A stretch of 64,000 nt of DNA, taken from contig NZ_JABASX010000006.1 in assembly GCF_016107655.1 (NCBI RefSeq), forward strand, positions 62,001-126,000, written 5' to 3'. Both the position numbers and the translations under genes were made by a program. The notes under the pieces are model-generated. The model did no database searches. It worked only from the letters and a program-made list of their open reading frames with translations, and was not told where the DNA came from. Positions 24,782 through 34,173 of the stretch are shown one piece after another (positions within the stretch are counted from its first letter, which is position 1; each line of letters begins with the position of its first letter). The DNA is from Brevibacterium antiquum. GTDB lineage: Bacteria > Actinomycetota > Actinomycetes > Actinomycetales > Brevibacteriaceae.

Positions 24782-25960
24782 TCAACGTCCTAACAGTTCA
24801 TCGGAGATGATGCGCATCTGGATCTCAGACGACCCCTCGAAGATCTTCGTCAACCTCGCGTCTCGCCAGTGGCGTTCGACGGCAAAGTCTTTCGTGTATC
24901 CGGCACCACCATGGATCTGCACTGCCTCTGAAGTGACCTTCTCCGCCATCTCAGCAGCCAGATACTTCACCATCGCCGCCTCCTTGTCACACCGGCGACC
25001 CGAATCGATCTCTGTGCACACGTGATACATCAGAGCCCGACTGGCTTCGATCTGGGCAGCCATGTCAGCGACCTTGAACCGCAGGTGCTGGAAGTCGGCC
25101 AAAGGATGGCCGAACTGGACCCGCTGCTTCAAGTACGCGATCGAGTCCTCTAGTGCGGCCTGTGCCAGACCGATCGACCGAGCCGCGGTATGTGCCCGTC
25201 CGACTTCGAGTCCGGAGACTGCTTGGTAGAAGCCCTTGTCCTCTTCACCCAACAACGCATCCGCTGGCAGGTGGAAGTCGTCGAAGGCCAGATCCCAGGT
25301 CTTCCATCCGAAGTACCCGATCTTCTTCACAGCAGTGCCGGACATGCCCTCGGGGAATTCACCGCGGTTCTTCTCGACCAAGAATGCCGAGATCCCACGG
25401 TGGCGCTTGGTCTCATCGGTGGAGGTGCGGGCGAAGAGAATCAAATAGTCAGCCTGGTCAGCAAACGTGCACCACATTTTCGTGCCGTTGATGACCCAGC
25501 CGCCGTCATCGGCACGAGTGGCCTTGCAGCGAATGTTCGCGACGTCCGACCCAGCCTCTGCCTCGGACAGGGCGAAGGCGCCGAGGTATTCGCCGGTCGC
25601 GACCTTCGGCAGCAGCCGGGCTTCCTGTTCGGGTGAGAAGCCACCGCCCATGCCATTGCCACGGGCCAGAAGACCGCCGACGGACATCCAGGCTCTGGAG
25701 AGTTCTTCGGCCACGAGGCAGTACTCGAAGACGCCAAGGCCGAGACCACCGTATTCCTCGGGGATCAAAATGCCGAAGAACCCCATGTCGGCCATCTGAG
25801 ACACGAACCAGTCAGGGAACTGTCCCTCGATCGGGTCGAGTTCGTTGGCCAAGGGCAAGACGACGTCGTGGGCGAACTCGCGGGCGAGCGCCTGGATCTC
25901 CAACCGTTCGTCGGTCATGAAGTGCGGGGTGTCCGGACGTGGCCTGGGCTTGTGCGTCAT
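24782..25960 (-). CDS. Acyl-CoA dehydrogenase
   Basis: 392 residues, FAD flavoenzyme forming an alpha,beta-double bond in an acyl-CoA. Family marks: FALSEAEAGSD at about residues 130-140, WVINGTKMWCTFADQA, an IHGGAGY segment and the C-terminal KIFEGSSEIQ holding the position of the catalytic glutamate. Electron acceptor would be ETF. GAGGGAG lies 6 nt before the ATG. One of two paralogues in tandem; they are only moderately alike, so they should act on different steps or substrates. Confidence 0.88.
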   Translation of the reverse strand: MTHKPRPRPDTPHFMTDERLEIQALAREFAHDVVLPLANELDPIEGQFPDWFVSQMADMGFFGILIPEEYGGLGLGVFEYCLVAEELSRAWMSVGGLLARGNGMGGGFSPEQEARLLPKVATGEYLGAFALSEAEAGSDVANIRCKATRADDGGWVINGTKMWCTFADQADYLILFARTSTDETKRHRGISAFLVEKNRGEFPEGMSGTAVKKIGYFGWKTWDLAFDDFHLPADALLGEEDKGFYQAVSGLEVGRAHTAARSIGLAQAALEDSIAYLKQRVQFGHPLADFQHLRFKVADMAAQIEASRALMYHVCTEIDSGRRCDKEAAMVKYLAAEMAEKVTSEAVQIHGGAGYTKDFAVERHWRDARLTKIFEGSSEIQMRIISDELLGR

Positions 25961-25995
25961 GGTGCGTCTCCCTCGTTTCCCTGAGCTGATCTGCC

Positions 25996-27144
25996 TCAGG
26001 CCTTATTGCGGCCGATGAGCTGCTTGGCGATGACGTTCAGCTGGATTTCGTTGGTGCCCTCGCCGACGATCATCAGCGGGGCGTCACGGTAGTAACGCTC
26101 GACGTCGTATTCCGTGGAATATCCGTAACCGCCATGGACACGGATGGCGTCAAGGGCCACCTCGGCGGCCATCTCTGAGGCGTAGTACTTGGCCATGCCG
26201 GCCTCCATGTCCACGCGCTCACCCGAGTCATAGATGCGAGCCGCGTGGAGGACGAGCTGCCGGGCAGCCTCGAGCTTCGTGGCCATCTTCGCCAACTGAT
26301 TGCCCACGGCCTGGTGACGCCAAATCGGCTTGCCCATGGACTCGCGTTCCTGCGAGTACTTCACTGCGTCGTTGAGCGCAGCCTGGGCCACGCCGAGCGA
26401 GCGTGACGCGACCTGGATACGGCCGATCTCCAGGCCCTTCATCATCTGCTTGAAGCCCACGCCCTCGACCGAGCCGAGCAGCTGGGACTGCGGCTGACGC
26501 AGGTTCTCGAACACGAGTTCGCAGGTTTCGACACCCTTGTAACCGAGCTTCGAGAGATTCTTCGACACCGTGAAACCCTCGCCCTTCTCGACAAGGATGA
26601 TCGAAATGCCCTTATGCCTGGGCTCGGCACTCGTGTCGGTCTTGCACAGCAGTGCGATGAGATCGGACTTGCGGGCATTGGTGATCCAGGTCTTCGACCC
26701 GTTGATGACGTAGTCCTCGCCGTCCTTGGCCGCGGCCGTGCGCATGGCCTGCAGGTCGGAGCCACCGCCGGGTTCGGTCAGGGCCATGGTCGCGCGCAGT
26801 TCACCGGTGGCCATACGCGGCAGGTACTTGTCCTCCTGCTCGCTCGTGCCGTATTCGGCGATGAGTTTGGCTACGACAGTGTGCCCGCCCATGGCACCGG
26901 CCAAGGACATCCACCCACGAGCCAGTTCCTGCGTGATGAGCGCATAGGCCTCGGTCGAGACCTTGCCGTCGCCCCAGGGCTCGTCGATCGCGAGTCCGTA
27001 GATGCCCATGTCCTTCATGGTCTGGATCCACGCTTGCGGGTATTCGTCGGCGTGCTCGACCCTGTTGACGTGGGGTTTGACGTCGTGGTCGATGAACTCG
27101 GCGACCGTATCGATCATCATCTGCTCTTCACTGCTGACTGCCAT
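25996..27144 (-). CDS. Acyl-CoA dehydrogenase
   Basis: 382 residues. MALTEPGGGSD (about 123-133), YVINGSKTWITNA, VHGGYGYSTEYDVERYYRDA and VGEGTNEIQ near the end with the catalytic glutamate show an intact short/medium-chain type acyl-CoA dehydrogenase. Second enzyme of this family in the operon, 35 bp ahead of the other. In context it could oxidise a methylsuccinyl- or glutaryl-like CoA ester; that is inference. Confidence 0.88.
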   Translation of the reverse strand: MAVSSEEQMMIDTVAEFIDHDVKPHVNRVEHADEYPQAWIQTMKDMGIYGLAIDEPWGDGKVSTEAYALITQELARGWMSLAGAMGGHTVVAKLIAEYGTSEQEDKYLPRMATGELRATMALTEPGGGSDLQAMRTAAAKDGEDYVINGSKTWITNARKSDLIALLCKTDTSAEPRHKGISIILVEKGEGFTVSKNLSKLGYKGVETCELVFENLRQPQSQLLGSVEGVGFKQMMKGLEIGRIQVASRSLGVAQAALNDAVKYSQERESMGKPIWRHQAVGNQLAKMATKLEAARQLVLHAARIYDSGERVDMEAGMAKYYASEMAAEVALDAIRVHGGYGYSTEYDVERYYRDAPLMIVGEGTNEIQLNVIAKQLIGRNKA

Positions 27145-27237
27145 CTCGAATTCCTTTTCCTCTGCTGCTGAAGTTGTGATTGTCTGCCTCGCCGAGGTGG
27201 CCCGACGTGGCCGTGTTCGTGGTGGTTCGTGACCGGT

Positions 27238-28956
27238 TCAGTCCAGCCGGGCGCCGTCCTTGGCTGTTCTCGTCCGCCCGAGTCCGATCGTGGTGTCGGG
27301 CCCCGTGGCGTCGAAGAAGTCGTTGCCCTTGTCGTCGGTGATGATGAAGGCTGGGAAGTCCTCAACTGTGATCCTCCAGACTGCTTCCATCCCGAGGTCT
27401 TCCATGTCGAGGACTTCGACTTCGGTGATGCAGTCCTGGGCCAGACGTGCCGCGGGCCCGCCAATGGAGCCGAGGTAGAAGCCACCGAATTCCGCGCAGG
27501 AGTCCTTGACCTGCTTGGAGCGGTTGCCCTTGGCCAACATGATCATCGACCCGCCGGCTTCCTGGAACTCGCGCACGTAGGTGTCCATCCGTGAAGCGGT
27601 GGTCGGCCCGAACGATCCCGAGGGCATTCCTTCGGGAGTCTTGGCCGGTCCCGCATAGTAGATCGGGTGGTCCTTGAAGTAGTCGGGAAGTTCGCCGCCC
27701 TCGCCCAGTCGCTGTCGCAGATTCGCGTGGACGATATCGCGGGCCACGATCACGGTGCCCGACAGCGAAAGCCTGTCGCCGACGGCCAGTTGGCTCAGCT
27801 GTGACTGAAGCTCGGGCATGGGACGGTCGAGGTCCACCTCGGTGACATTGCCCGATTCGATCTCCTCGACCCGACCCATAGACGGCAGGAACCGTGCCGG
27901 ATCGTGCTCGAGCTCTTCGATGAAGACACCCTCGGCATTGATCCGGGCGACGATTTGCCGGTCGGCCGAGCAGCTCACAGCGATGGCGATCGGCAGCGAC
28001 CCGTTGTGGCGTGGGAGCCTGACGACGCGCACGTCGTGGCAGAAGTACTTACCCCCGAACTGGGCGCCGAACCCGAGTGTCTGCGTCAGCTTGAACACGG
28101 TGTCTTCGAAGTCCGTATCGCGGAATCCGTGGCCCAGTGTCCCGTCACCGGCCGTCGGCAGGTCATCGAGGTAGTGGGCGCTGGCAAGCTTCGCGGTCTT
28201 GAGCGTGAACTCCGCTGAGGGGCCGCCGATGACCACTGCGAGGTGGTATGGCGGGCAGGCTGCGGTGCCGAGGGTCGAGATCTTCTCGGCGAGGAAGTCG
28301 AGCATCGATGACTCGTTGAGCACGGCCTTCGTCTCCTGGTAGAGGAAGGACTTGTTCGCGCTTCCCCCGCCCTTGGCCATGAACAGCAGCTCATAGTCAT
28401 CGTCCGGGCTGAGGCCCACTTCGATCTGTGCGGGCAGGTTGGTGCCCGTGTTCTTCTCCTCGAAGAGGCTGACCGGGGCCAACTGTGAGTAGCGAAGGTT
28501 GAGTTCTTCGTACGCCTTGTGGATGCCGGCTGAGAGGTGCCTCGCATCGTCACCATCGGTGAGCACATTGGGTCCGCGTTTGGCGGAGACTATCGCGGTG
28601 CCGGTGTCTTGGCACATCGGCAGGATCTCCCCGGCTGAGACCGAAGCGTTCTGCAGCAGGTCGAGGGCGACGAAGACGTCGTTGGCGCTGGCCTCCGGAT
28701 CGTCGATGATGGCGCGCAGGCTGGCCAGGTGGTCGGTGCGCAGGTAGTGCGAGACCTCTGTGAAGGCCACCTCGGCGAGGCCGGTCAGCGTTGAGGGCGC
28801 GACCTGCAGGAAAGATCTGGACTGGTCGGCCACCTCGGCGTGGACCGTCGCGACACCGTCGATGTCGAGACGACGCATGGCCGGGCCGTCACCGTCAGTG
28901 GGCAGAAGAGAGGTGTACGCGAAGGCAGGAGTTGAGGCCGTGGATTGATCGGACAT
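27238..28956 (-). CDS. Fumarate hydratase class I (possible mesaconase)
   Basis: 572 residues: N-terminal alpha domain (about 60-330) and C-terminal beta domain (about 370-560) fused as in the iron-sulfur fumarases FumA/FumB. MCQDTGTA near residue 115 carries a 4Fe-4S cluster cysteine; [12 protein letters not shown] and [13 protein letters not shown] (second cysteine) follow; [11 protein letters not shown] is the beta-domain signature. Normal reaction is fumarate/malate, but several class I enzymes also hydrate mesaconate to citramalate. Lying between CoA-transferase and acyl-CoA dehydrogenase genes, a catabolic role is more likely than a housekeeping one. Confidence 0.88.
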   Translation of the reverse strand: MSDQSTASTPAFAYTSLLPTDGDGPAMRRLDIDGVATVHAEVADQSRSFLQVAPSTLTGLAEVAFTEVSHYLRTDHLASLRAIIDDPEASANDVFVALDLLQNASVSAGEILPMCQDTGTAIVSAKRGPNVLTDGDDARHLSAGIHKAYEELNLRYSQLAPVSLFEEKNTGTNLPAQIEVGLSPDDDYELLFMAKGGGSANKSFLYQETKAVLNESSMLDFLAEKISTLGTAACPPYHLAVVIGGPSAEFTLKTAKLASAHYLDDLPTAGDGTLGHGFRDTDFEDTVFKLTQTLGFGAQFGGKYFCHDVRVVRLPRHNGSLPIAIAVSCSADRQIVARINAEGVFIEELEHDPARFLPSMGRVEEIESGNVTEVDLDRPMPELQSQLSQLAVGDRLSLSGTVIVARDIVHANLRQRLGEGGELPDYFKDHPIYYAGPAKTPEGMPSGSFGPTTASRMDTYVREFQEAGGSMIMLAKGNRSKQVKDSCAEFGGFYLGSIGGPAARLAQDCITEVEVLDMEDLGMEAVWRITVEDFPAFIITDDKGNDFFDATGPDTTIGLGRTRTAKDGARLD

Positions 28957-28961
28957 GGTGA

Positions 28962-30149
28962 TCAGATGGCTCCTTCACGATGGAGTTCGGCGACCTGCGT
29001 GGGACTGAATCCCAGGCCGCCGAGGATGGACTCCGTATGGTCTCCGACTCCAGGAATCGGGTCCATTCGAGGTTCGACCCCGGACATTTCGACCGGTGGC
29101 AGAAGCATCGGGATCGGCCCGACCGGGGAACCGACGTCCTGCCAGCGCTCGCGTTCGACCAGCTGGGGGTGGTCGGCGATCTCGGTCATGTCCCGCTGCC
29201 GCGAGTGTGCGACCTTGGCGGTTTCGAGGAGCTCGTCGCACTGCGCGCCGGTGAAGTCAGCGAAGACACCTTCGATGATTGTCTGGAGTTCGTCGCGGTG
29301 GGCGTAGCGGTGGGCTGCCCGGTCGAAGCGTTCGTCGGTGACCATGTCGTCACGGCCCAGAACCTGGGTGGCGAAGCTCTTCCATTCGCGCTCATTCTGA
29401 ATTGCGAGCATGATCTGGGTGCCGTCACCGCAGGTGAAGGCCCCGTAGGGGGCGATGGCAGCATGCGAGGTTCCTGCCCTCGTGGGGCGGGTGCCGCTGC
29501 CGTGGGTGAAGTAGAGGGGGTAGCCCATCCATTCGACAAGGGAGTCGAAGAGACTGATCTGCAAGGTGGCGCCTTCGCCTGTCTTCTCACGATTGAACAG
29601 GGCGGTCAGTATTCCGGAGTACGTGTACATGCCGGCGGAGATGTCCGCCGTTGAGATTCCCGTCTTCGCGGGTTGATCTTCGGTCCCTGTCACGGAGACC
29701 AAACCTGCCTCGGCCTGCACAAGTGCATCGTATGCCTTCGCGTCCTTATACGGTCCGTCTGGTCCGTATCCGGAGATCGAGGCGTAGATGAGTCGATCGT
29801 TCATGCCGCGCAGCTCTTCGGCACCAAAGCCCAGTCGCTCGGCCGCGCCGGGGGCGAAGTTCTGGATGAACACGTCGGCCTCGGCGACGAGGTCCTTGAG
29901 GATCGCTTTGCCCTGCGGGTGCTTGAGGTCGAGGCTCAGGCTCTCCTTGTTGCGGTTGAGCCACACGAAGTGGCTCGCCATTCCGTTGACCGTGGTGTCA
30001 TAGCCGCGAGCGAAGTCCCCGGTTCCGGGGCGTTCGATCTTGATCACACGAGCACCCAGATCAGCGAGCTGCCTGGAGGCGAAGGGCGCTGCCACAGCCT
30101 GCTCGCAACTGATGACGGTGATCCCGGACAAGGGAAGTTCAGCGTGCAA
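28962..30149 (-). CDS. Family III CoA-transferase (CaiB/BaiF)
   Basis: First gene of the acyl-CoA operon; 395 residues. [27 protein letters not shown] is the canonical N-terminus, [10 protein letters not shown] the central signature, and [12 protein letters not shown] includes the aspartate expected to carry the covalent intermediate. This subgroup includes itaconate/mesaconate/citramalate-CoA transferases. Start TTG 30149 is chosen because GGAGG precedes it and the fold begins at once; an ATG 66 nt upstream would add a non-homologous leader and run into the promoter palindrome. Predicted to activate the imported acid using succinyl-CoA or another CoA donor. Confidence 0.85.
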   Translation of the reverse strand: MHAELPLSGITVISCEQAVAAPFASRQLADLGARVIKIERPGTGDFARGYDTTVNGMASHFVWLNRNKESLSLDLKHPQGKAILKDLVAEADVFIQNFAPGAAERLGFGAEELRGMNDRLIYASISGYGPDGPYKDAKAYDALVQAEAGLVSVTGTEDQPAKTGISTADISAGMYTYSGILTALFNREKTGEGATLQISLFDSLVEWMGYPLYFTHGSGTRPTRAGTSHAAIAPYGAFTCGDGTQIMLAIQNEREWKSFATQVLGRDDMVTDERFDRAAHRYAHRDELQTIIEGVFADFTGAQCDELLETAKVAHSRQRDMTEIADHPQLVERERWQDVGSPVGPIPMLLPPVEMSGVEPRMDPIPGVGDHTESILGGLGFSPTQVAELHREGAI

Positions 30150-30188
30150 GGGGCCTCCACAACGAGATTTTTTAAGCTTTCCCCGACA

Positions 30189-30217
30189 TAATACATCATC
30201 CCACGAATGATGCATTA
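30189..30217. promoter_or_regulatory. Predicted GntR operator
   Basis: TAATACATCAT (30189-30199) and ATGATGCATTA (30207-30217) form an inverted repeat matching at 10 of 11 positions around a 7-nt spacer, midway between the divergent CoA-transferase and GntR genes. The core ATGCATTATT (30210-30219) recurs inverted at 31043-31052. Confidence 0.65.
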
Positions 30218-30303
30218 TTCATCCACAAACCCACTGCCGGGATACACTTCACTGAGTACAGATCATCAACGATAGGCAACGAACGGCAACGGAAGGCTGT
30301 GGA

Positions 30304-30984
30304 GTGGATCAGGAATCGGCATCGACGAAGCGGGACAAGATCGTCCTCGGCCTGCGCCGGAAGATCCTTGGCCGTGAGCTCGAGCGCGGTGAGCGCCTGC
30401 GCCAGGACGAGGTCGCTGAATGGTTCAAGGCCTCCATCACCCCTGTCCGCGAGGCCCTGCGCATCCTCGAATCCGAAGGACTCGTCTCCTCCGAGGCCCA
30501 TCGTGGAGTGCGCGTTGCCGGCGTTGACGTCGAGCGTCTCAAATCACTCTTCATCACCCGCAGACTGACCGAGACCTTCGCGATCGCCCGCGCCACAACT
30601 AGGATCTCCCGGCATGAGCTGCGACAAGCCGAGAAGCTCCTCGAAGCCCTTGACGTCGCCAGCGACAAGGGCGATGCGATGGGACGCAACACCCACAATG
30701 AGGAGTTCCACTTCTTCTTCTACGATCGCTGCGGGCTGCCTGCCCTACGCGATGACATCGCCACCAGGTGGCGGGCCTTCCCCTGGGATCTCACTCTCGA
30801 CAGTTCGGACCGACTCAATGAGGTCCACAGTGAACACCAGGCAATCGTCGATGCCGTGAAACGGATCGATCCGGACGCTGCGGCGACCCACCTCGGCGAT
30901 CACATCACCAACGGGTTCCTGCGCTTGGCCGAGTCGACGACGGGTGAACCGATCGCAGACCCCTTCGACTTCGACGCAGACTGA
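30304..30984 (+). CDS. GntR-family regulator (FadR/FCD type)
   Basis: 226 residues. The winged helix (about 10-75) has DEVAEWFKASITPVREALRILESEGLV, diagnostic of GntR; the all-helical FCD effector domain (about 85-215) has conserved histidines in HNEEFH and in HQAIVDA and THLGDHI, the metal/ligand site of the subfamily. GTG start with GGAAGG upstream. It stands between the six-gene acyl-CoA operon and the TRAP transporter, and probably represses both; effector likely a carboxylate or CoA ester, inferred. Confidence 0.9.
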   Translation: MDQESASTKRDKIVLGLRRKILGRELERGERLRQDEVAEWFKASITPVREALRILESEGLVSSEAHRGVRVAGVDVERLKSLFITRRLTETFAIARATTRISRHELRQAEKLLEALDVASDKGDAMGRNTHNEEFHFFFYDRCGLPALRDDIATRWRAFPWDLTLDSSDRLNEVHSEHQAIVDAVKRIDPDAAATHLGDHITNGFLRLAESTTGEPIADPFDFDAD

Positions 30985-31042
30985 GCAACCCCACTCCCCC
31001 ATTCCCCGCATCCATCGACCGCGCTATTCCCACATCTCAATC

Positions 31043-31052
31043 AATAATGCAT
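31043..31052. promoter_or_regulatory. Second copy of the GntR operator core (TRAP promoter)
   Basis: AATAATGCAT, the inverse of the core at 30210-30219, lies about 190 bp upstream of dctP, flanked by CTCAA (31036-31040) and TTGAG (31056-31060) arms. A GATAAT box suitable as -10 follows at 31062-31067. Confidence 0.45.
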
Positions 31053-31233
31053 TCTTTGAGAGATAATATTGGAAATCGCCTGATTCTCGTCTAAGCTCAA
31101 GATCGTTTGGCTCTGAGAGTGGTTGACCGGGTCACGTGCGCACGTTGTCGTGCACACTGCAGCAGACTGCGACGTCTACGGTCATCAAGCTCGGAGACTG
31201 ACACGACACTGGTCTCAATTACTGGAGCTGACG

Positions 31234-32277
31234 ATGACGTCGATACGACGACCCGGGTGGAAACCGCTGGTTGCCTGCCTGTCGATCTGCCTGCTCGCTC
31301 TGAGCGGCTGCAATCCCGCGCGCAGCGGCAAGCACGAGAAGTTCGAACTGCGCTTTGCCCATGTGACGTCGACAGGTACGCCGAAGGGACTTGCCGCCGA
31401 CTACTTCGCGAAGAAGATCGAAGAGAAGTCCGAGGGCCGCATCGAGGTCGAAGTGTTCCCGAACTCGGAGCTCTACGGCGACAAGGACGAGATGCAGGCT
31501 CTGCAGTCCAATGCCGTGCAGATGCTCGCCCCGGCGAGCGCCAAGTTCACCACGATCGCACCGAGCCTGCAGGTCCTTGACCTGCCGTTCATCTTCGACG
31601 AACCCGATGAGATCCCGGACATCGTCAGCCCCGACACCGAAATCGGCAAGGCGATCTACGCCAACCCCGACCTCGAGGCCAATGGGGTCAAGGTGTTGGG
31701 CCTGTGGGACTCGGGAATGAAGCAGATCCACTCGAACAACCCCACCTTGTCGCCCAAGGACATGAAGGGCAAGAAGTACCGGATCCAACCCTCCGATGTG
31801 CTGCGCACCCAGTTTGAGACCTGGGGTGGAATCCCCTCTCCGCTGGCCTTCGCCGAGGTCTACAACGGACTGCAGCAGGGGCTCATCGACGGTGGTGAGA
31901 ACACCTACTCGAACATCCAATCCCAGAACATGCACACGGTCCAGAAGTACGTGACCGAACTCGATCATGGGTACATCGGCTACATCCTCACCGTGAACAA
32001 ACGCTGGTATGACGAACTGCCGGATGACCTGCAGGCCGTCGTCGACGAATCCGCCGATGAGGCTTCCGAGTTCAACCGCAAGGAAGCCCAGAAGGTCAAC
32101 GCCGAGTCCAAGAAGACCATCGAAGAGACCGGCAACACGGAGATCGTCATTCCGACGAAGAAACAGCGACAGTCGTTCAAGGACATGGTCGTGCCCTCCG
32201 AGTACGAGAAGTACCGGGACGTCATCGGACCCGAGGTCGTCGACGAGCTCCTCCAACGCGATAAGGAAAGGGGCTGA
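31234..32277 (+). CDS. dctP: TRAP transporter solute-binding lipoprotein (DctP family)
   Basis: 347 residues. A signal peptide ends in the lipobox LSGC with Cys26, so the protein is a membrane-anchored lipoprotein, as expected in a Gram-positive. FAHVTSTGTPKGLAADYFAKKIEEKSEGR is the DctP N-terminus and the RIQPSDVLRTQFETWGGIPSPLAFAEVYNGLQQGLIDGGENTYSN region (here in pieces) includes the carboxylate-binding arginine. Start ATG 31234 follows GGAG by 6 nt; earlier in-frame starts would destroy the signal peptide. First gene of dctPQM. Confidence 0.9.
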   Translation: MTSIRRPGWKPLVACLSICLLALSGCNPARSGKHEKFELRFAHVTSTGTPKGLAADYFAKKIEEKSEGRIEVEVFPNSELYGDKDEMQALQSNAVQMLAPASAKFTTIAPSLQVLDLPFIFDEPDEIPDIVSPDTEIGKAIYANPDLEANGVKVLGLWDSGMKQIHSNNPTLSPKDMKGKKYRIQPSDVLRTQFETWGGIPSPLAFAEVYNGLQQGLIDGGENTYSNIQSQNMHTVQKYVTELDHGYIGYILTVNKRWYDELPDDLQAVVDESADEASEFNRKEAQKVNAESKKTIEETGNTEIVIPTKKQRQSFKDMVVPSEYEKYRDVIGPEVVDELLQRDKERG

Positions 32278-32279
32278 GC

Positions 32280-32855
32280 ATGCGAACCTTCGACAAATAT
32301 CTCTGCCGGGTAGAGAATTTCCTCGCCGGCGGCAGTCTCATCGCTGCGACAGTGCTAGCCGTCTTCGCGGTCCTCCTGCGCAACATCACGGGTGACGTGC
32401 TCTTCTGGTCAGAGGAAGCCATCATCTACCTCATCATCTGCTCGACGTTCTTCGGCGCCGTCGTGACCCTGCGACACAACGAACACGTCGCGGTCGACAT
32501 CATGCCGACGCTGCTCAAGGGACGGAAGAAGAAGTTCTTCGTCGTCCTGGGCGGGCTCATGACCCTGATCTACGCGGGGTTCATCGCCTACCTGTCGTGG
32601 GCTCTGATCAGCGAGCCTTTCTCCCGCACCACCATCACACCAGCACTGAAGCTGCCGCTGTGGGTCGTCGAACTCTCCCTAGCTGTGGGCATGACACTGT
32701 TCTTCATCCGCGCAGCCGAGATGCTCATCCGTGCGGTGAAGGCTCCACCCGAAGCACTCGACAAGGATGCATTCGCTGAGGAAGCCGCGGCCGTCGGCAT
32801 CGACGTGAACGACATCGCCATCGATGACGACGACACGAAGGAAGGGGATCGCTGA
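32280..32855 (+). CDS. dctQ: TRAP transporter small permease (DctQ)
   Basis: 191 residues with four predicted membrane helices (about residues 15-40, 45-65, 85-110, 125-150). ITGDVLFWSEEAIIYLIICSTFFGA carries the W-x-E-E motif common in DctQ. The C-terminal 30 residues are very acidic (IDDDDTKEG). Two nt separate it from dctP and its stop overlaps dctM. It forms the membrane complex with DctM. Confidence 0.88.
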   Translation: MRTFDKYLCRVENFLAGGSLIAATVLAVFAVLLRNITGDVLFWSEEAIIYLIICSTFFGAVVTLRHNEHVAVDIMPTLLKGRKKKFFVVLGGLMTLIYAGFIAYLSWALISEPFSRTTITPALKLPLWVVELSLAVGMTLFFIRAAEMLIRAVKAPPEALDKDAFAEEAAAVGIDVNDIAIDDDDTKEGDR

Positions 32856-34141
32856 TGCTCGAAGCAACATTCGTCCTCATTGCTGTCCTCCTCCTGCTGC
32901 GCGTCACCTCGGCGCCCATCGCGGTGGCCCTGGGCCTGACCAGCCTCGTCTACTTCTACTACTTCACGCTGACTCCGATGACCCAGGTCTCGGAACGTCT
33001 CTTCAACGCGTTGAACTCGTTCCCGCTCATGGCGATCCCGTTCTTCATCCTCGCGGCCAACATCATGTCCCGCGGCGGCATCTCGCGGCGCTTGACGGAC
33101 TTCGGTGCCGCCATGGTCGGGCACCTGCGCGGCGGCATGGCGATCACCACGGTGCTGGCCTGCATGTTCTTCGCCGCAGTCTCCGGCTCATCTCCTGCCA
33201 CGGTCGTGGCCGTCGGTGCGCTGATGATCCCTGCCATGATGCGAAACGGCTATCCGAAGGAGTTCTCCACGGGACTCGTGGCCACCTCGGGATCCTTGGG
33301 CATCCTCATCCCGCCGTCGATTCCGCTCATCGTCTTCGGCATCGCCACCGAGCAGAATATCGGTGACCTGTTCCTCGCCGGCATTCTGCCGGGTGTACTC
33401 GCCGGCGTCATGCTGCTGGGCATGGCCGTGTTCGTGGCGTGGAGGAAGGGCTATGGTCACGCCGGAGCCGGCTTCAAACTCTCGAACGCGGACAAGCTCA
33501 AGGCTTTCCGCGACGCGATCCTGGCCCTGGCACTGCCGTTCCTGGTGTTGGGCGGAATCTACTCAGGCTGGTTCACCCCCACCGAGGCCGCGGCCGTCGC
33601 CGTCGCCTACTCCCTGGTGGTCTCCCTGGTCATCTACCGCGAGATCAAGATCTCGCAGCTCTGGGAGGTCACGCTGTCATCGGTGAAGACCTCGGCGATG
33701 GTCATGTTCATCATCGCCAACGGCATCCTCTTCACGTTCGTGCTCGCCAGCGAGCGGATTCCAGGATCGGTCTCGGAGACGATCACCAACTGGGACCTGC
33801 AGCCGTGGCAGTTCCTCATCCTCGTCAACATTCTGCTGCTGTTCGTGGGCTGTGTGATGGAGACGTCCTCGGCGATCCTCATCCTCGCCCCGATCCTCCT
33901 GCCGATCGCGATCGAGCTGGGCATCGACCCGATCCACTTCGGCATCATCGTCGTGATGAACCTGGAGATCGGCATGATCACGCCGCCACTGGGACTCAAC
34001 CTATTCGTCGCCTCCGGGATGTCGGGCATGAGCGTCATGCGCGTGGCCAAGGCCGCAATCCCGAGCGCACTGGTGCTGCTGACTGCTCTGGCGCTGGTGA
34101 CCTTCGTGCCGTTCTTCGCGACGGCCTTCGTTGGGTCGTAG
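32855..34141 (+). CDS. dctM: TRAP transporter large permease (DctM)
   Basis: 428 residues, about 12 membrane helices; the sodium-coupled transport subunit. PFFILAANIMSRGGISRRL, SGSSPATVVAVGALMIPAM, and LGILIPPSIPLIVFG are the classical DctM signatures, and EIGMITPPLGLNLFVASG is the repeat-related second one. Start overlaps dctQ stop (TGATG). With the neighbouring CoA-transferases the likely cargo is a C4-C5 dicarboxylate. Confidence 0.92.
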   Translation: MLEATFVLIAVLLLLRVTSAPIAVALGLTSLVYFYYFTLTPMTQVSERLFNALNSFPLMAIPFFILAANIMSRGGISRRLTDFGAAMVGHLRGGMAITTVLACMFFAAVSGSSPATVVAVGALMIPAMMRNGYPKEFSTGLVATSGSLGILIPPSIPLIVFGIATEQNIGDLFLAGILPGVLAGVMLLGMAVFVAWRKGYGHAGAGFKLSNADKLKAFRDAILALALPFLVLGGIYSGWFTPTEAAAVAVAYSLVVSLVIYREIKISQLWEVTLSSVKTSAMVMFIIANGILFTFVLASERIPGSVSETITNWDLQPWQFLILVNILLLFVGCVMETSSAILILAPILLPIAIELGIDPIHFGIIVVMNLEIGMITPPLGLNLFVASGMSGMSVMRVAKAAIPSALVLLTALALVTFVPFFATAFVGS

Positions 34142-34173
34142 TCGGAAGGACCTTCCGGAGTGATTCGGATGCA

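Noticed and set aside
34143..34157. CGGAAGG-A-CCTTCCG inverted repeat between convergent dctM and response regulator genes
   Set aside because: The arms are separated by one base, so only a short stem can form and no U-run follows; too weak to call a terminator, though the position is suitable.
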